Part shown: in pieces, positions 1 to 7,949 of the stretch
Position numbering within the stretch: the first letter of the stretch is position 1
Layout: each line of letters begins with the position of its first letter
Assembly: GCA_963753575.1 (NCBI GenBank)
Contig: CAVWCR010000003.1
Coordinates: forward strand, 2,852,001-2,916,000
DNA from: VAZQ01 sp963753575
GTDB taxonomy: Bacteria; Pseudomonadota; Alphaproteobacteria; Rhizobiales; Xanthobacteraceae
Direction of reading: 5' to 3'
Length of the DNA stretch: 64,000 nucleotides
Translations under genes and position numbers: made by a program
The notes under the pieces: model-generated
The model's input: only the letters and a program-made list of their open reading frames with translations
Database searches by the model: none
What the model was told of the DNA's origin: nothing

Positions 1-17
1 AACCGATAGACGCTTTC

Positions 18-971
18 ATGCACCGCCTGCTTATCCTGCTGACGCTTCCGAAAGAAGTGCGCGACTTCTACGCCGCGCGGCTGCGTCAGCGTTTCCCCCA
101 GTTGCATATCGACATCGCTGACCATTTCTCCAAGGCGGCGCCGTTCATGCCGGAAGCCGACATCCTGGTGACGTTCGGACCGATGCTGCGCGACGAGACG
201 CTGCACACGGCCGGCAAGCTCAAATGGATCCAGGCGCTCGGCACCGGCGTTGACGGCGTCATCGACCAGCCGTCACTGCGGAAGGAGGTGATCATCACCA
301 ACATCCGCGGCATCCACGGCGAGCCGGTGTCGGAAGCCGCCATCATGGGAATGCTGGCGCTCAGCCGCCGGCTGCCCGAGAGCGTGCGCTACCAGGACAA
401 GCACAGCTGGACGCGCTGGGCGCCGCGGCTGATCGACGGCAAGACCGTCGGCATCTACGGGGTCGGCCTGATCGCGGAATCGCTGGCGCCGCGCTGCTCT
501 GCGCTCGGCATGACCGTCATCGGCTTTACCTCCACCAAGCGCGACCTGCCCGGCTTCGACCACATGCGGCTGCGCAGCGAGCTGACCAAGGTCGCGGGCG
601 AGCTCGACTATTTGGTCCTGCTCGTCCCCTATTCGGAGGAGACGCGCCACTGCATCGATGCGCGCGTCTTTGCCGCCATGAAGCCCTCGAGCTTTCTGGT
701 CAATCTCGCCCGCGGCGGGATTGTCGACGAAGCCGCACTGATCGAGGCGCTTGAGTCGGGCAAGATCGCGGGCGCCGCGCTCGACGTGTTCCAGGAGGAG
801 CCGCTACCGCCGGAACACCCGTTGTGGGCGACCAAGAACGTGATCATCACGCCGCACCTCGGCGGCTTCTGCGATGTTTACGCCGAGCGCGCGTTGCCCA
901 CGATCGAGCACAACATGGCATGCTTCCTGCGCGGCGACATCGACGACATGGTGAACATTGTGCGCAGGTAG
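18..971 (+). CDS. D-2-hydroxyacid dehydrogenase, NAD(P)-dependent
   Basis: A 317-residue cytoplasmic oxidoreductase expected to interconvert a D-2-hydroxy acid and its 2-oxo acid. The Rossmann fingerprint GIYGVGLIAESLA lies at about residues 145-157. The catalytic triad of the family is visible as Arg232 in NLARGGIVDE, Glu261 in DVFQEEPLP and His280 in TPHLGG. Length is normal for the family (about 310-330). The ATG sits 17 bases from the window edge, so its promoter is not seen. It stands alone, followed by a small unrelated gene. Substrate cannot be read from sequence; glyoxylate/hydroxypyruvate reductase and phosphoglycerate dehydrogenase relatives are alternatives. Confidence 0.93.
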   Translation: MHRLLILLTLPKEVRDFYAARLRQRFPQLHIDIADHFSKAAPFMPEADILVTFGPMLRDETLHTAGKLKWIQALGTGVDGVIDQPSLRKEVIITNIRGIHGEPVSEAAIMGMLALSRRLPESVRYQDKHSWTRWAPRLIDGKTVGIYGVGLIAESLAPRCSALGMTVIGFTSTKRDLPGFDHMRLRSELTKVAGELDYLVLLVPYSEETRHCIDARVFAAMKPSSFLVNLARGGIVDEAALIEALESGKIAGAALDVFQEEPLPPEHPLWATKNVIITPHLGGFCDVYAERALPTIEHNMACFLRGDIDDMVNIVRR

Positions 972-986
972 ACCGGGACGCATAAC

Positions 987-1286
987 ATGGGCCGGCGGTC
1001 AAAGATCACGACGATGGCGCGCAAACGTCCGCGCAAAGCTGCGCCTGACTTCGCGCCGCCGCCACCTCCCGACGCCTTCACAAGCACGCCGGCTTCGAAG
1101 ACAGATGCGCAAGCTCAGACCAGCGGCTTTTCGCTGCACGACCTGTTCGCGCAGCAGGCGCGCACGATGCTCGATCGCACCGATCTCGACGAGGAGCAGA
1201 AGCAGAGTGTCCTCATCGCCATGAGCTGTCCGTGTTGCGGCGCCGGCGGGCTGTCGTTCACGGCGAAGCTGAAGCAGCGAAAATAG
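987..1286 (+). CDS. Small basic protein with CPCC motif, unknown function
   Basis: A 99-residue protein with a basic N-terminal third, a middle helix-prone segment (LFAQQARTMLDRTDLDEEQK) and a C-terminal CPCCGAGGLSF motif that could bind zinc or be a redox pair. I do not recognise a named family. It begins 16 bases after the dehydrogenase stop and may be cotranscribed. An alternative ATG lies at 1014 (MARKRPRKAAPDF), which would remove nine residues. A paired-hairpin repeat follows the stop and may mark the transcript end. Function is not inferred. Confidence 0.6.
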   Translation: MGRRSKITTMARKRPRKAAPDFAPPPPPDAFTSTPASKTDAQAQTSGFSLHDLFAQQARTMLDRTDLDEEQKQSVLIAMSCPCCGAGGLSFTAKLKQRK

Positions 1287-1312
1287 CGATCGCTGACCAC
1301 CGACCTCTCCGT

Positions 1313-1422
1313 TGTCGTCCCCGCGCAGGCGGGGACCCATACGCCCTGACCGGGCGATGCGGCACGGTGGTCAGGATCGCTGGCGTCGGGGTTTATGGGT
1401 CCCCGCCTTCGCGGGGACGACG
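1313..1422. repeat. REP-like paired hairpin, copy 1
   Basis: Two GC-rich hairpins in inverted orientation. The left arm begins TGTCGTCCCCGCGCAGGCGG and the right arm ends CCGCCTTCGCGGGGACGACG, each a CCCCGC/GCGGGG stem, with about 55 variable bases between them. The whole element can also fold as one large inverted repeat. It lies between convergent genes, where such elements often end transcripts. The same element recurs at 11844, 18467, 22067, 34680 and, as a single hairpin, 37193. Confidence 0.85.
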
Positions 1423-1444
1423 CCGAGGATGTTGCACGGCCCGA

Positions 1445-2416
1445 CTATCGCTTCGGCAGGAACTCTTCCGTGACAAGCCGGCGGATGTCCTTGGGCTCGC
1501 TCGGCAGAAGCCCGAGATCGACGAAAGACCGGCTCAGGGTCGCGAGCGCCTTGTCGTCGAACTTGCCGTCGGTCGAGAACACCGGCATCAGCTTGTCGGA
1601 GGTGGGGCTTGCGATCCGTTCTGGCAGATTCAGCACCGCCATCGCCATCTTGACGGTTTCGGCCTTGTGCGCGCGCATGTACGCGATGGTGTCGAACCAG
1701 CCGGCATTGAAGCGGCGAACCGTATCGGGCTTGGCGGCGATCAGCTTGTTGGCGGCGTAAATGATATGCGTGTGGAAGTCCCGCACCAGGTCGCCGAAAC
1801 CGAGAAGGATCTTGCCCTCGCCCGCCTGCTCGGCGCGCAGCGCAAAGGTGAGATCGGTCACCATGCCGTCGATCTGCCCGGTCTTTATCGAGGCGAGCGA
1901 CGTGCGCGGCGGAGAGCTGACAAGCTCGATCCCGTGCGGCCCCCAGCCCTGCTGGCGCGACAACTCGATCGCAAGCCAGCCGGTGAGCGAACGCGCGGAC
2001 GACACGCCGATCTTGCGCCCCTTGAGGTCAGCAGCCGTCTTGATGGCGTCACCGGGCCGCACCAGCAGCATGAGATAGACCGGCGGGCCGAACGGCATGG
2101 CGACACCCTTCACGGGCGCGCCCTTCTCCAACAGCGCCAGCTCCGGCCCGGCGCTGACTCCCATGTCGATGCTGTCGGCCGCGAGCGCCTGCTGCAGCCG
2201 CGCACCCCCACCGAAGGCGGTGATCTCAACATCGAGGCCATGCCGCTTGAAGATGCCCTGGCGTACCCCGACGTCGAGCGGCAGAAAGGCAAACGACACC
2301 GCGACCGCCTTGCCGACGCGAAGCTTCTCCTGCGCCGACGCCGGCGCGCCAGCAAGGAGCACGGTCGCCGTCAAGCAAGCCACTGCCACAACCGACCGAC
2401 GATCCAGCTTCATCAT
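1445..2416 (-). CDS. NMT1/TauA-type ABC substrate-binding protein
   Basis: A 323-residue periplasmic binding protein. The N-terminus is a clean Sec signal (basic MMKLDRR, hydrophobic core, cleavage near APASAQ). The mature part starts EKLRVGKAVAVSFAFLPLDV and carries KGRKIGVSSARSLTGW, typical of the SsuA/TauA/NMT1 class. It is a diverged paralogue of the three tandem proteins at 11823-14946, sharing FLPK-type C-termini and the LRVGKA mature start. Its own permease and ATPase are absent nearby, so it may be an orphan or use the transporter at 14984-17415. It lies 45 bases after the HyuA gene on the same strand. Confidence 0.88.
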   Translation of the reverse strand: MMKLDRRSVVAVACLTATVLLAGAPASAQEKLRVGKAVAVSFAFLPLDVGVRQGIFKRHGLDVEITAFGGGARLQQALAADSIDMGVSAGPELALLEKGAPVKGVAMPFGPPVYLMLLVRPGDAIKTAADLKGRKIGVSSARSLTGWLAIELSRQQGWGPHGIELVSSPPRTSLASIKTGQIDGMVTDLTFALRAEQAGEGKILLGFGDLVRDFHTHIIYAANKLIAAKPDTVRRFNAGWFDTIAYMRAHKAETVKMAMAVLNLPERIASPTSDKLMPVFSTDGKFDDKALATLSRSFVDLGLLPSEPKDIRRLVTEEFLPKR

Positions 2417-2461
2417 GGTTCCGCTCCCGGATACGCGTTGTCTCGGCGGGCGACGCAGCGC

Positions 2462-4567
2462 TCAGCGCGCGCCGCCAACAGCGATCACGAGATTGCCGTA
2501 GGCATCGACCTCGCAGGCGTCGCCCGGCGTCAGCACGGTCGTCGAAGCGTGTTCCTCGATCAGCGCCGGCCCGTTGATCCTGTTTCCAGCAACGAGCATC
2601 GCCCGCCGCCAGGTCGCCGTCGACTGGAATCCGGTCCCGAAATAGACCGGCCGCTTGCCGCCAAATGCCGCAGCCGGCGGCTTGCGCGATCCGCTGCCGA
2701 TCTTCGCCTGCGGAGGCTTGCGCATGGCGCCCGTGACCGTGGTGCGCAGGCTGACGATCTCGGCCTGCTCGTCGGGCGCCGAGGTGCCGTAGCGCAGCGC
2801 ATGCTGGGCGTCGAACAGCCGCTTGATGGCGCCGCGATTGCGCTTGGCGAAAACGCCGAGCGGCAGGTCGACGGTGACGGCGTGCTCCTGCCCGACATAG
2901 CGCATGTCGGCCGCGCGCCGGATCGTGACTTTCTGAGCCTTCACGGAGGCGTCGCCGACCGCGCTTTTGCCCTCGTCCTCGAGCGTGCGGTAAATCGCCT
3001 CGATCTTGTCGAACGGCACCTCCTCGAGCCGCGACAGGAAGGTGCGCACGTAGTCGTAGCGCAGGTCCGAGAACAGCATGCCGAAGGCCGAGAATACGCC
3101 GGGCGCGCCCGGGATGATCACCCTGCGGATGCCGATCTCGCGTGCGACCTCGACCGCATGCAGCGGCCCGGCCCCACCATAGGCCACGAGCACGAAATTG
3201 CCGGCATCGAAGCCGCGCTCGGTGGTGACACCCTTGACCGCGTAGGACATCGCGGTCGCCGCGATGCGCAGGATGCCGTCGGCGACGGCCGTCGTATCCA
3301 TGCCGAGCGGCTTCCCCACACGCGCGAGCGCTGTCTCCGCCGACTTGACGTCGAGTGGCATCTCGCCGCCGAGGAAACGATCGGCGCCGAGGCGGCCGAG
3401 CACCAGATTGGCGTCAGTAACGGTCGGCTCGCTGCCGCCGAGGCCGTAGCAGGCGGGCCCGGGCGCCGCGCCCGCGCTCAGCGGCCCCACGCGCAAACCG
3501 CCTTCGACCACGCGCGCAATCGAGCCGCCGCCGGTGCCGACCTCGAAAATATCCATCATGGCGATCTGCACCGGCAGCGCCTGGTCATAGCCGCCGATCA
3601 GCGCGGCGCCGGTGGTCAAAGGCTCGCCGTTGTAGATGACACCGGCCTTGGCGGTGGTGCCGCCCATGTCGAACGCGATGGCGTTGTCAATTCCGAGCGT
3701 GCGGCAGAGCGCCTGCGTGCCGATGACGCCGGCGGCGGGCCCCAACTCCAGCATGCGCACGCACTGGGTCTGCGCCTGCGCGGCCTCATAGAGGCCGCCC
3801 GTCGACTGCACGATCAGGAACGAGCCGGAAAAGCCAGACGCGCGGATATGCTCGTCGATCTCGCCCACATACTGGCGCACCTTCGGCCCCACATAGGCGT
3901 TGGCGGCGACCGTCGAGCAGCGCTCGAACTCGCGATATTCTTGCGAGAGCTCATGCGAGGCGGAGACGAACATCGCCGGATGGCGCTTCTCCAGGATCGC
4001 CTTGGCGCGCGCTTCGTGATCGGCGCGGGCATAGCAGTTGAGAAACAGGATCGCGCAGGCCTCGATGCCGAGCGCCGCAAGACGTTCGCCGAGCGCCACG
4101 ATCTCGTCCTCGTCGAGCGGCCGCTCGATCTCGCCGTCGGCGAGCACGCGCTCCCTGACCTCGAAGCGCAGCGCGCGCTCGATCAGCGGCACATGCTTCC
4201 TAAAGAACAGGTTGTAGGCGTCCGGCCGGTTGATGCGACCGATCTCGTAGATGTCGCGGAAGCCTTCGGTGGTCAAGAGCGCGGTCTTGGCGCCGGTGCG
4301 CTCCAGGATCGTGTTGATCGCTACCGTCGAGCCATGCAGGAACAGCCCCGCTGAGCGGAAGTCGCTGCCGGCCTTCTCGACACCCGTGCCGATGCCGTCG
4401 ACCAGGCGCTGCGGCGTCGACAGCGTCTTGCCGAAGCTGAGCGCCCCCGTGCGCTCGTCGAATGACGCGATGTCGGTGAAGGTGCCGCCGATGTCGGCAG
4501 CGAGGCGGATGTGGGAAGCTGATTTGGCTGTGCTCGATCGTCGCGTTGCGTCCATTGACCCGTCCAT
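2462..4567 (-). CDS. Hydantoinase/oxoprolinase family protein, subunit A (HyuA-like), orphan
   Basis: A 701-residue member of the HyuA family, whose members hydrolyse ATP to open cyclic amides or carboxylate ketones. The first phosphate loop is visible as AADIGGTFTDI near residue 23-33, then HGSTVAINTILERTGAK, the second nucleotide motif AFDMGGTTAKAG and YGGAGPLHAVEVA. Full length for the family. It normally works with a B subunit, but none adjoins; the only HyuB in the window (9986-11789) follows another HyuA. The start could also be Met5 (4555). Divergent from the Bug gene at 4680. Substrate (N-methylhydantoin, oxoproline, acetophenone, acetone) cannot be assigned. Confidence 0.9.
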   Translation of the reverse strand: MDGSMDATRRSSTAKSASHIRLAADIGGTFTDIASFDERTGALSFGKTLSTPQRLVDGIGTGVEKAGSDFRSAGLFLHGSTVAINTILERTGAKTALLTTEGFRDIYEIGRINRPDAYNLFFRKHVPLIERALRFEVRERVLADGEIERPLDEDEIVALGERLAALGIEACAILFLNCYARADHEARAKAILEKRHPAMFVSASHELSQEYREFERCSTVAANAYVGPKVRQYVGEIDEHIRASGFSGSFLIVQSTGGLYEAAQAQTQCVRMLELGPAAGVIGTQALCRTLGIDNAIAFDMGGTTAKAGVIYNGEPLTTGAALIGGYDQALPVQIAMMDIFEVGTGGGSIARVVEGGLRVGPLSAGAAPGPACYGLGGSEPTVTDANLVLGRLGADRFLGGEMPLDVKSAETALARVGKPLGMDTTAVADGILRIAATAMSYAVKGVTTERGFDAGNFVLVAYGGAGPLHAVEVAREIGIRRVIIPGAPGVFSAFGMLFSDLRYDYVRTFLSRLEEVPFDKIEAIYRTLEDEGKSAVGDASVKAQKVTIRRAADMRYVGQEHAVTVDLPLGVFAKRNRGAIKRLFDAQHALRYGTSAPDEQAEIVSLRTTVTGAMRKPPQAKIGSGSRKPPAAAFGGKRPVYFGTGFQSTATWRRAMLVAGNRINGPALIEEHASTTVLTPGDACEVDAYGNLVIAVGGAR

Positions 4568-4679
4568 GACAAACTCTTGATCATGCTCAGTTAACCGCGC
4601 CGGTCAAGCTGACGATGCATTGCGTCAGTGTCTCGCATGCAGCAATGAGATCTGCGCTTCATTGGGTGGAGGGACGCCG

Positions 4680-5672
4680 ATGAACATCTCGCATGTCATT
4701 ACGCATATCATGAGAGGCCTGCTGTGCATGCTGGCGACGGTGAGTGCGGCCGGCAACGCCGGAGCGCAGGCTTGGCCGACGGCCAAACCAATCACGATCG
4801 TGGTGCCCGTCCCGCCGGGACCGGCGGTCGATTTCGTTGCCCGCCTGGTCGCCGACAAGCTCCACCACGCGCTCGGTCAGTCCGTGGTGGTGGAGAATCG
4901 CGGCGGCGCCAGCGGCACGATCGCATCGGGCATGGTCGCCCGCGCGGCGCCCGACGGTTACACGCTGATCGCCGCGACCTCAGGAACACACGTGAGCCCG
5001 GTTCATCTCATGAAGAACCTGCCCTACGACCCGGTCAAGGACTTCACCCCGATCATGGCTGCGGCCGAGCCGGTGACCGGCCTCGTCGTCAATGCCGACC
5101 TGCCGGTCAAGACCGTCCCGGAGCTCATCGCCTATGCCAAAGCAAATCCGGGCAAGCTGTCATACGGCAGCTCGGGGGTTGGATCGGTGTTTCATGTGAT
5201 GGGCGAGCTCTTGAACCAGACTGCCGGCGTCAAGATCAGCCACATTCCCTATCGTGGCGTGGCGCTGGCCATGCAGGACGTCATCGCCGGCCACATCCCG
5301 ATGATGTTCGTCTCGGTGTCGAGCGCGTCCGCCGCCATTCAGGATGGCAAGGCAAGGCTGCTCGCCGTCCTCGAGCCGACGCGCTACTCGAAGCTGCCGG
5401 ATGTGCCGTCGATGAGCGAGTTCATTCCGGCGTTTCGCAAGCCGCCAACCTGGTTCAGCTTCTTCGGCCCGGCCCACATGCCGCCCGAGATCGTCGCACG
5501 GCTCAATGCCGAAATGGTCAAGGCGATCACGGCGCCCGATGCGCGCGCGAGGCTCGAAGGGGCCGATCTGAGGGTCATTGGCGGCCCGCCGGACCATCTG
5601 GCGAAGCTGCTCAAGGACGGCATCGACAGCTTCGGCGAGATCGTCAAGCAGATCGGCATCAAGCCGCAGTGA
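4680..5672 (+). CDS. Bug-family (TctC-like) periplasmic substrate-binding protein
   Basis: A 330-residue tripartite tricarboxylate transporter receptor. The chosen ATG has a GGAGGG ribosome site about six bases upstream, which rules against the longer reading from 4620. The signal peptide ends near NAGAQA, followed by the family pattern WPTAKPITIVVPVPPGPAVD, VVENRGGASGTI and DGYTLIAATSGTH. The C-terminal lobe has the usual PDVPSMSEF segment. No TctA/TctB membrane genes adjoin, so it is an orphan receptor, a common arrangement for this family. Ligand is probably a carboxylate but cannot be read from the sequence. Confidence 0.92.
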   Translation: MNISHVITHIMRGLLCMLATVSAAGNAGAQAWPTAKPITIVVPVPPGPAVDFVARLVADKLHHALGQSVVVENRGGASGTIASGMVARAAPDGYTLIAATSGTHVSPVHLMKNLPYDPVKDFTPIMAAAEPVTGLVVNADLPVKTVPELIAYAKANPGKLSYGSSGVGSVFHVMGELLNQTAGVKISHIPYRGVALAMQDVIAGHIPMMFVSVSSASAAIQDGKARLLAVLEPTRYSKLPDVPSMSEFIPAFRKPPTWFSFFGPAHMPPEIVARLNAEMVKAITAPDARARLEGADLRVIGGPPDHLAKLLKDGIDSFGEIVKQIGIKPQ

Positions 5673-5977
5673 GGCGGCTCTGGCAACGGCGTCGCGTCAC
5701 CGCCGCGCCCCAATAGGCGAAAAATGCCGGGTGGTGGCGGCCCCGACAACTATTTGCCGAGTCTGACGCAACATTTCTGCGGCGCAAAATCGCGTCAACC
5801 TGACCCGCAATTTCGTTCTAAGCGCTTGTTTAGCCGCATGATCTCGTCCGCAAGGCCTGAGCTTTTCGAAGCCACGCCTTCGCATTCCCACGAAATTCCC
5901 ATGTGGCGCGTCGTTTGCTTGAAGGCACTTGGAGGCACTGCGCGAACAGGCGACCTAACACGAGGAGTGCGAATGTC
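5673..5977. other. Intergenic stretch, no gene seen
   Basis: About 300 bases between the Bug gene and the EF-hand gene. The reading frames crossing it have arginine- and proline-rich shadow composition and no convincing start. The promoter of the EF-hand gene must lie here; no clear consensus was identified. Confidence 0.5.
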
Positions 5978-6772
5978 ATGTCTGTTTCATCGATAGGCGC
6001 ATCGAGCGCCTATTCCTATCTGCAATCGCTGCTGCCGCCGCCGTCAGCAGACGGCAGCCAGGGGACTCAAGCGGCCGATCCAATCACCGAGCTGCTGCAA
6101 GCGTTCTATCCCAATGGCGGCGTGGGCCAATCGGATTCGGCCAACGGGGCAACTACCGACACGAACACGCCGGCCGGCCCGGCATTCAGCCCGGATACGA
6201 TGACCGCGTTGATGTCTGTGCAGGAACAGCATTCGGGCGCCAAGCACGTCACGGCGGCTCGCGTCCAGGCGCTGTTTACGCAATTGGACGGCAACGGCGA
6301 TGGCCAGGTGAGCAAGTCGGAATTCGAGAACGTCTTTGGCTCGAATGCCGATATGTCCAAGGTCGATGGCCTGTTCGACGCGCTCGACAGCAACGGCGAT
6401 GGCTCCGTGAGCCAAGACGAGCTGAAATCGGCCGTCAGAGCCAGTCACGGCCATCACCACCATCATGTCGATGCAGGGCAAGGTGGCGGTGGCGGGATCT
6501 TTCAAGCCCTGACAACATCCAGCCTGCAGGGCGCCACCGCCAACTCGACATCGAGCCCGGACGGCTCCAGCACCACGACCATCAGCTATGCGGACGGATC
6601 GAAGATCTCGCTGACCTTGCCGCAGAGCTCGAATAGTTCGGGATCGCCGGACACTGGCTCGGGCAGCGATACCACCAACTTCTTGGAGCAACTCATTCGC
6701 CTGCAGGCGCAATGGCTCTCGGCGTCGGCGAGCGAGAGCGTGACTGCGAGCCAGACGTCGACAAATCTTTGA
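5978..6772 (+). CDS. EF-hand domain protein
   Basis: A 264-residue protein with two adjacent canonical EF-hand loops, DGNGDGQVSKSEF (about residues 104-116) and DSNGDGSVSQDEL (about 137-149), both with Asp/Asn/Asp/Glu ligands in place, so calcium binding is likely. A HGHHHHH run follows at about 158-163 and may bind metal. The rest is low-complexity Ser/Gly/Thr-rich, ending in an amphipathic segment FLEQLIRLQAQWLSA. The ATG at 5978 is chosen because AGGAG lies about 12 bases upstream and the protein then starts MSVSSIGASSAYSYLQ, a form I know from rhizobial EF-hand proteins. No signal peptide. Monocistronic. Confidence 0.85.
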   Translation: MSVSSIGASSAYSYLQSLLPPPSADGSQGTQAADPITELLQAFYPNGGVGQSDSANGATTDTNTPAGPAFSPDTMTALMSVQEQHSGAKHVTAARVQALFTQLDGNGDGQVSKSEFENVFGSNADMSKVDGLFDALDSNGDGSVSQDELKSAVRASHGHHHHHVDAGQGGGGGIFQALTTSSLQGATANSTSSPDGSSTTTISYADGSKISLTLPQSSNSSGSPDTGSGSDTTNFLEQLIRLQAQWLSASASESVTASQTSTNL

Positions 6773-6921
6773 TCCCGTAGCGGCGGCGCTCGGTTTGAGA
6801 ATCAAGGCGCATCGGCGCCCGTGGGGGCTGGCGCCGATACACGGAATTGCCGGCGGCGATGGGTGAAGCCGACCTTGTCGCCGGGATTGAGCCCCTTGAG
6901 CAAATCCGCCGGCGCGACCGG

Positions 6922-7842
6922 TTAGCCCATTTGCGTGTCGCCCCGCATCGCCAGCACGAAGCGGCGCGCGGCGCCGGCGGGAGACGCACGATAGCCGCAT
7001 CGAAGCTCAAGCTCCGGCGGCGAGATCGTCAACTTGAGCGCAACCAGCGTGCCCGCCGCAAGCTCGGCCGCGACCGTGCAGCGCGGCAGACAGGCGACGC
7101 CGGCGCCGTGGCGCACCATCTCCTTGACGGCGGCCAATTCCTGCATCTCCATCGCGATGTCGACGCGCTCGATTCCCATTGTCTTGAGCGCGGCGCTCAC
7201 CAACTCGAAATAGCGCGATCCGCGCAAGCCGGTCACGAACGGGTAGTGGCCAGCGTCTGCAGGCGACACCTTCGCGCGCGTGGCCAGCGGATGCTGCGGC
7301 GACACGACCAAAGTGAGCGGCTCGTGCGCGAGCACCTCCGAGCGGACGCCGCCGATCGGCCCCGACGCCAGGAACAGCCCGAGATGGACCGCGCTGTTGC
7401 GGATAAGCTCGATCACCTCGTCGATCGTGCCGATGCGCGTCACCATCCGAACGCCCGGATGCTTGCGCGCGAAGGTGGTGAGCCGCCCCGGCAGAAACTG
7501 GGTGGCGATGTCGCGATGCACGCCGATCACGATCTCCTGCGCGTCGGCCTTGCGCATGCTGGCAAGCGCCTGCGTGGTCTCGGCGGATTTCTGCAGGACG
7601 TCGACCGCAAACGCATAGACCGCCTCCCCGGCCTTGGTAAGCTGCGGCTTGCTGCCGCGGTGGCGATGAAACAGCGGCTGGCCGATCTGCTGCTCGAGCG
7701 CCTTGATGTGGGCACCCACCGAGGGCTGGGCGATACCGAGCCGCGACGCCGCAAGGTTGAATCCGCCGAGATCGACGACGCTTTTGAACACGGTCAGGCG
7801 CCGGGGGCTTGCCGAAATCATTGCTTCGTCCGGGCGGCTCAT
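6922..7842 (-). CDS. LysR-family transcriptional regulator
   Basis: A regulator of about 306 residues. The N-terminal winged helix-turn-helix reads LTVFKSVVDLGGFNLAASRL then GIAQPSVGAHIKALEQQI, followed by the standard PLFHRHRGSKPQLTKAGEAV. The C-terminal two-thirds is the periplasmic-binding-like effector domain. The open frame extends to a TTG at 7860; ATG at 7842 is preferred and 7821 is also possible. It is divergent from the HyuA gene at 7950 with about 100 bases between, the classic LysR layout, so it probably controls the long plus-strand run in response to a pathway metabolite. Confidence 0.92.
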   Translation of the reverse strand: MSRPDEAMISASPRRLTVFKSVVDLGGFNLAASRLGIAQPSVGAHIKALEQQIGQPLFHRHRGSKPQLTKAGEAVYAFAVDVLQKSAETTQALASMRKADAQEIVIGVHRDIATQFLPGRLTTFARKHPGVRMVTRIGTIDEVIELIRNSAVHLGLFLASGPIGGVRSEVLAHEPLTLVVSPQHPLATRAKVSPADAGHYPFVTGLRGSRYFELVSAALKTMGIERVDIAMEMQELAAVKEMVRHGAGVACLPRCTVAAELAAGTLVALKLTISPPELELRCGYRASPAGAARRFVLAMRGDTQMG

Positions 7843-7888
7843 CCGCCAACTTATAGCCAAATGACTTTATCTATTTAGCCGCAAATCC

Positions 7889-7913
7889 GGTTGCTTGGCT
7901 AGGCCCGGCAACC
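7889..7913. promoter_or_regulatory. Inverted repeat GGTTGC-N13-GCAACC, candidate LysR operator
   Basis: A perfect 6-base inverted repeat with a 13-base spacer in the divergent region between lysR and hyuA, 37 bases before the GTG start. LysR proteins bind dyads centred on a T-N11-A core, so the size is slightly wide but plausible. Seen directly as symmetry; the role is inferred. Confidence 0.35.
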
Positions 7914-7949
7914 CAATCTGCCACCGAACAAAAAAGGAGGACGCCCAAC

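Noticed and set aside
1232..4354. A 1040-residue plus-strand open frame
   Set aside because: Antisense to the binding protein and HyuA genes, which carry clear family motifs; composition is Arg/His/Gln-rich shadow.
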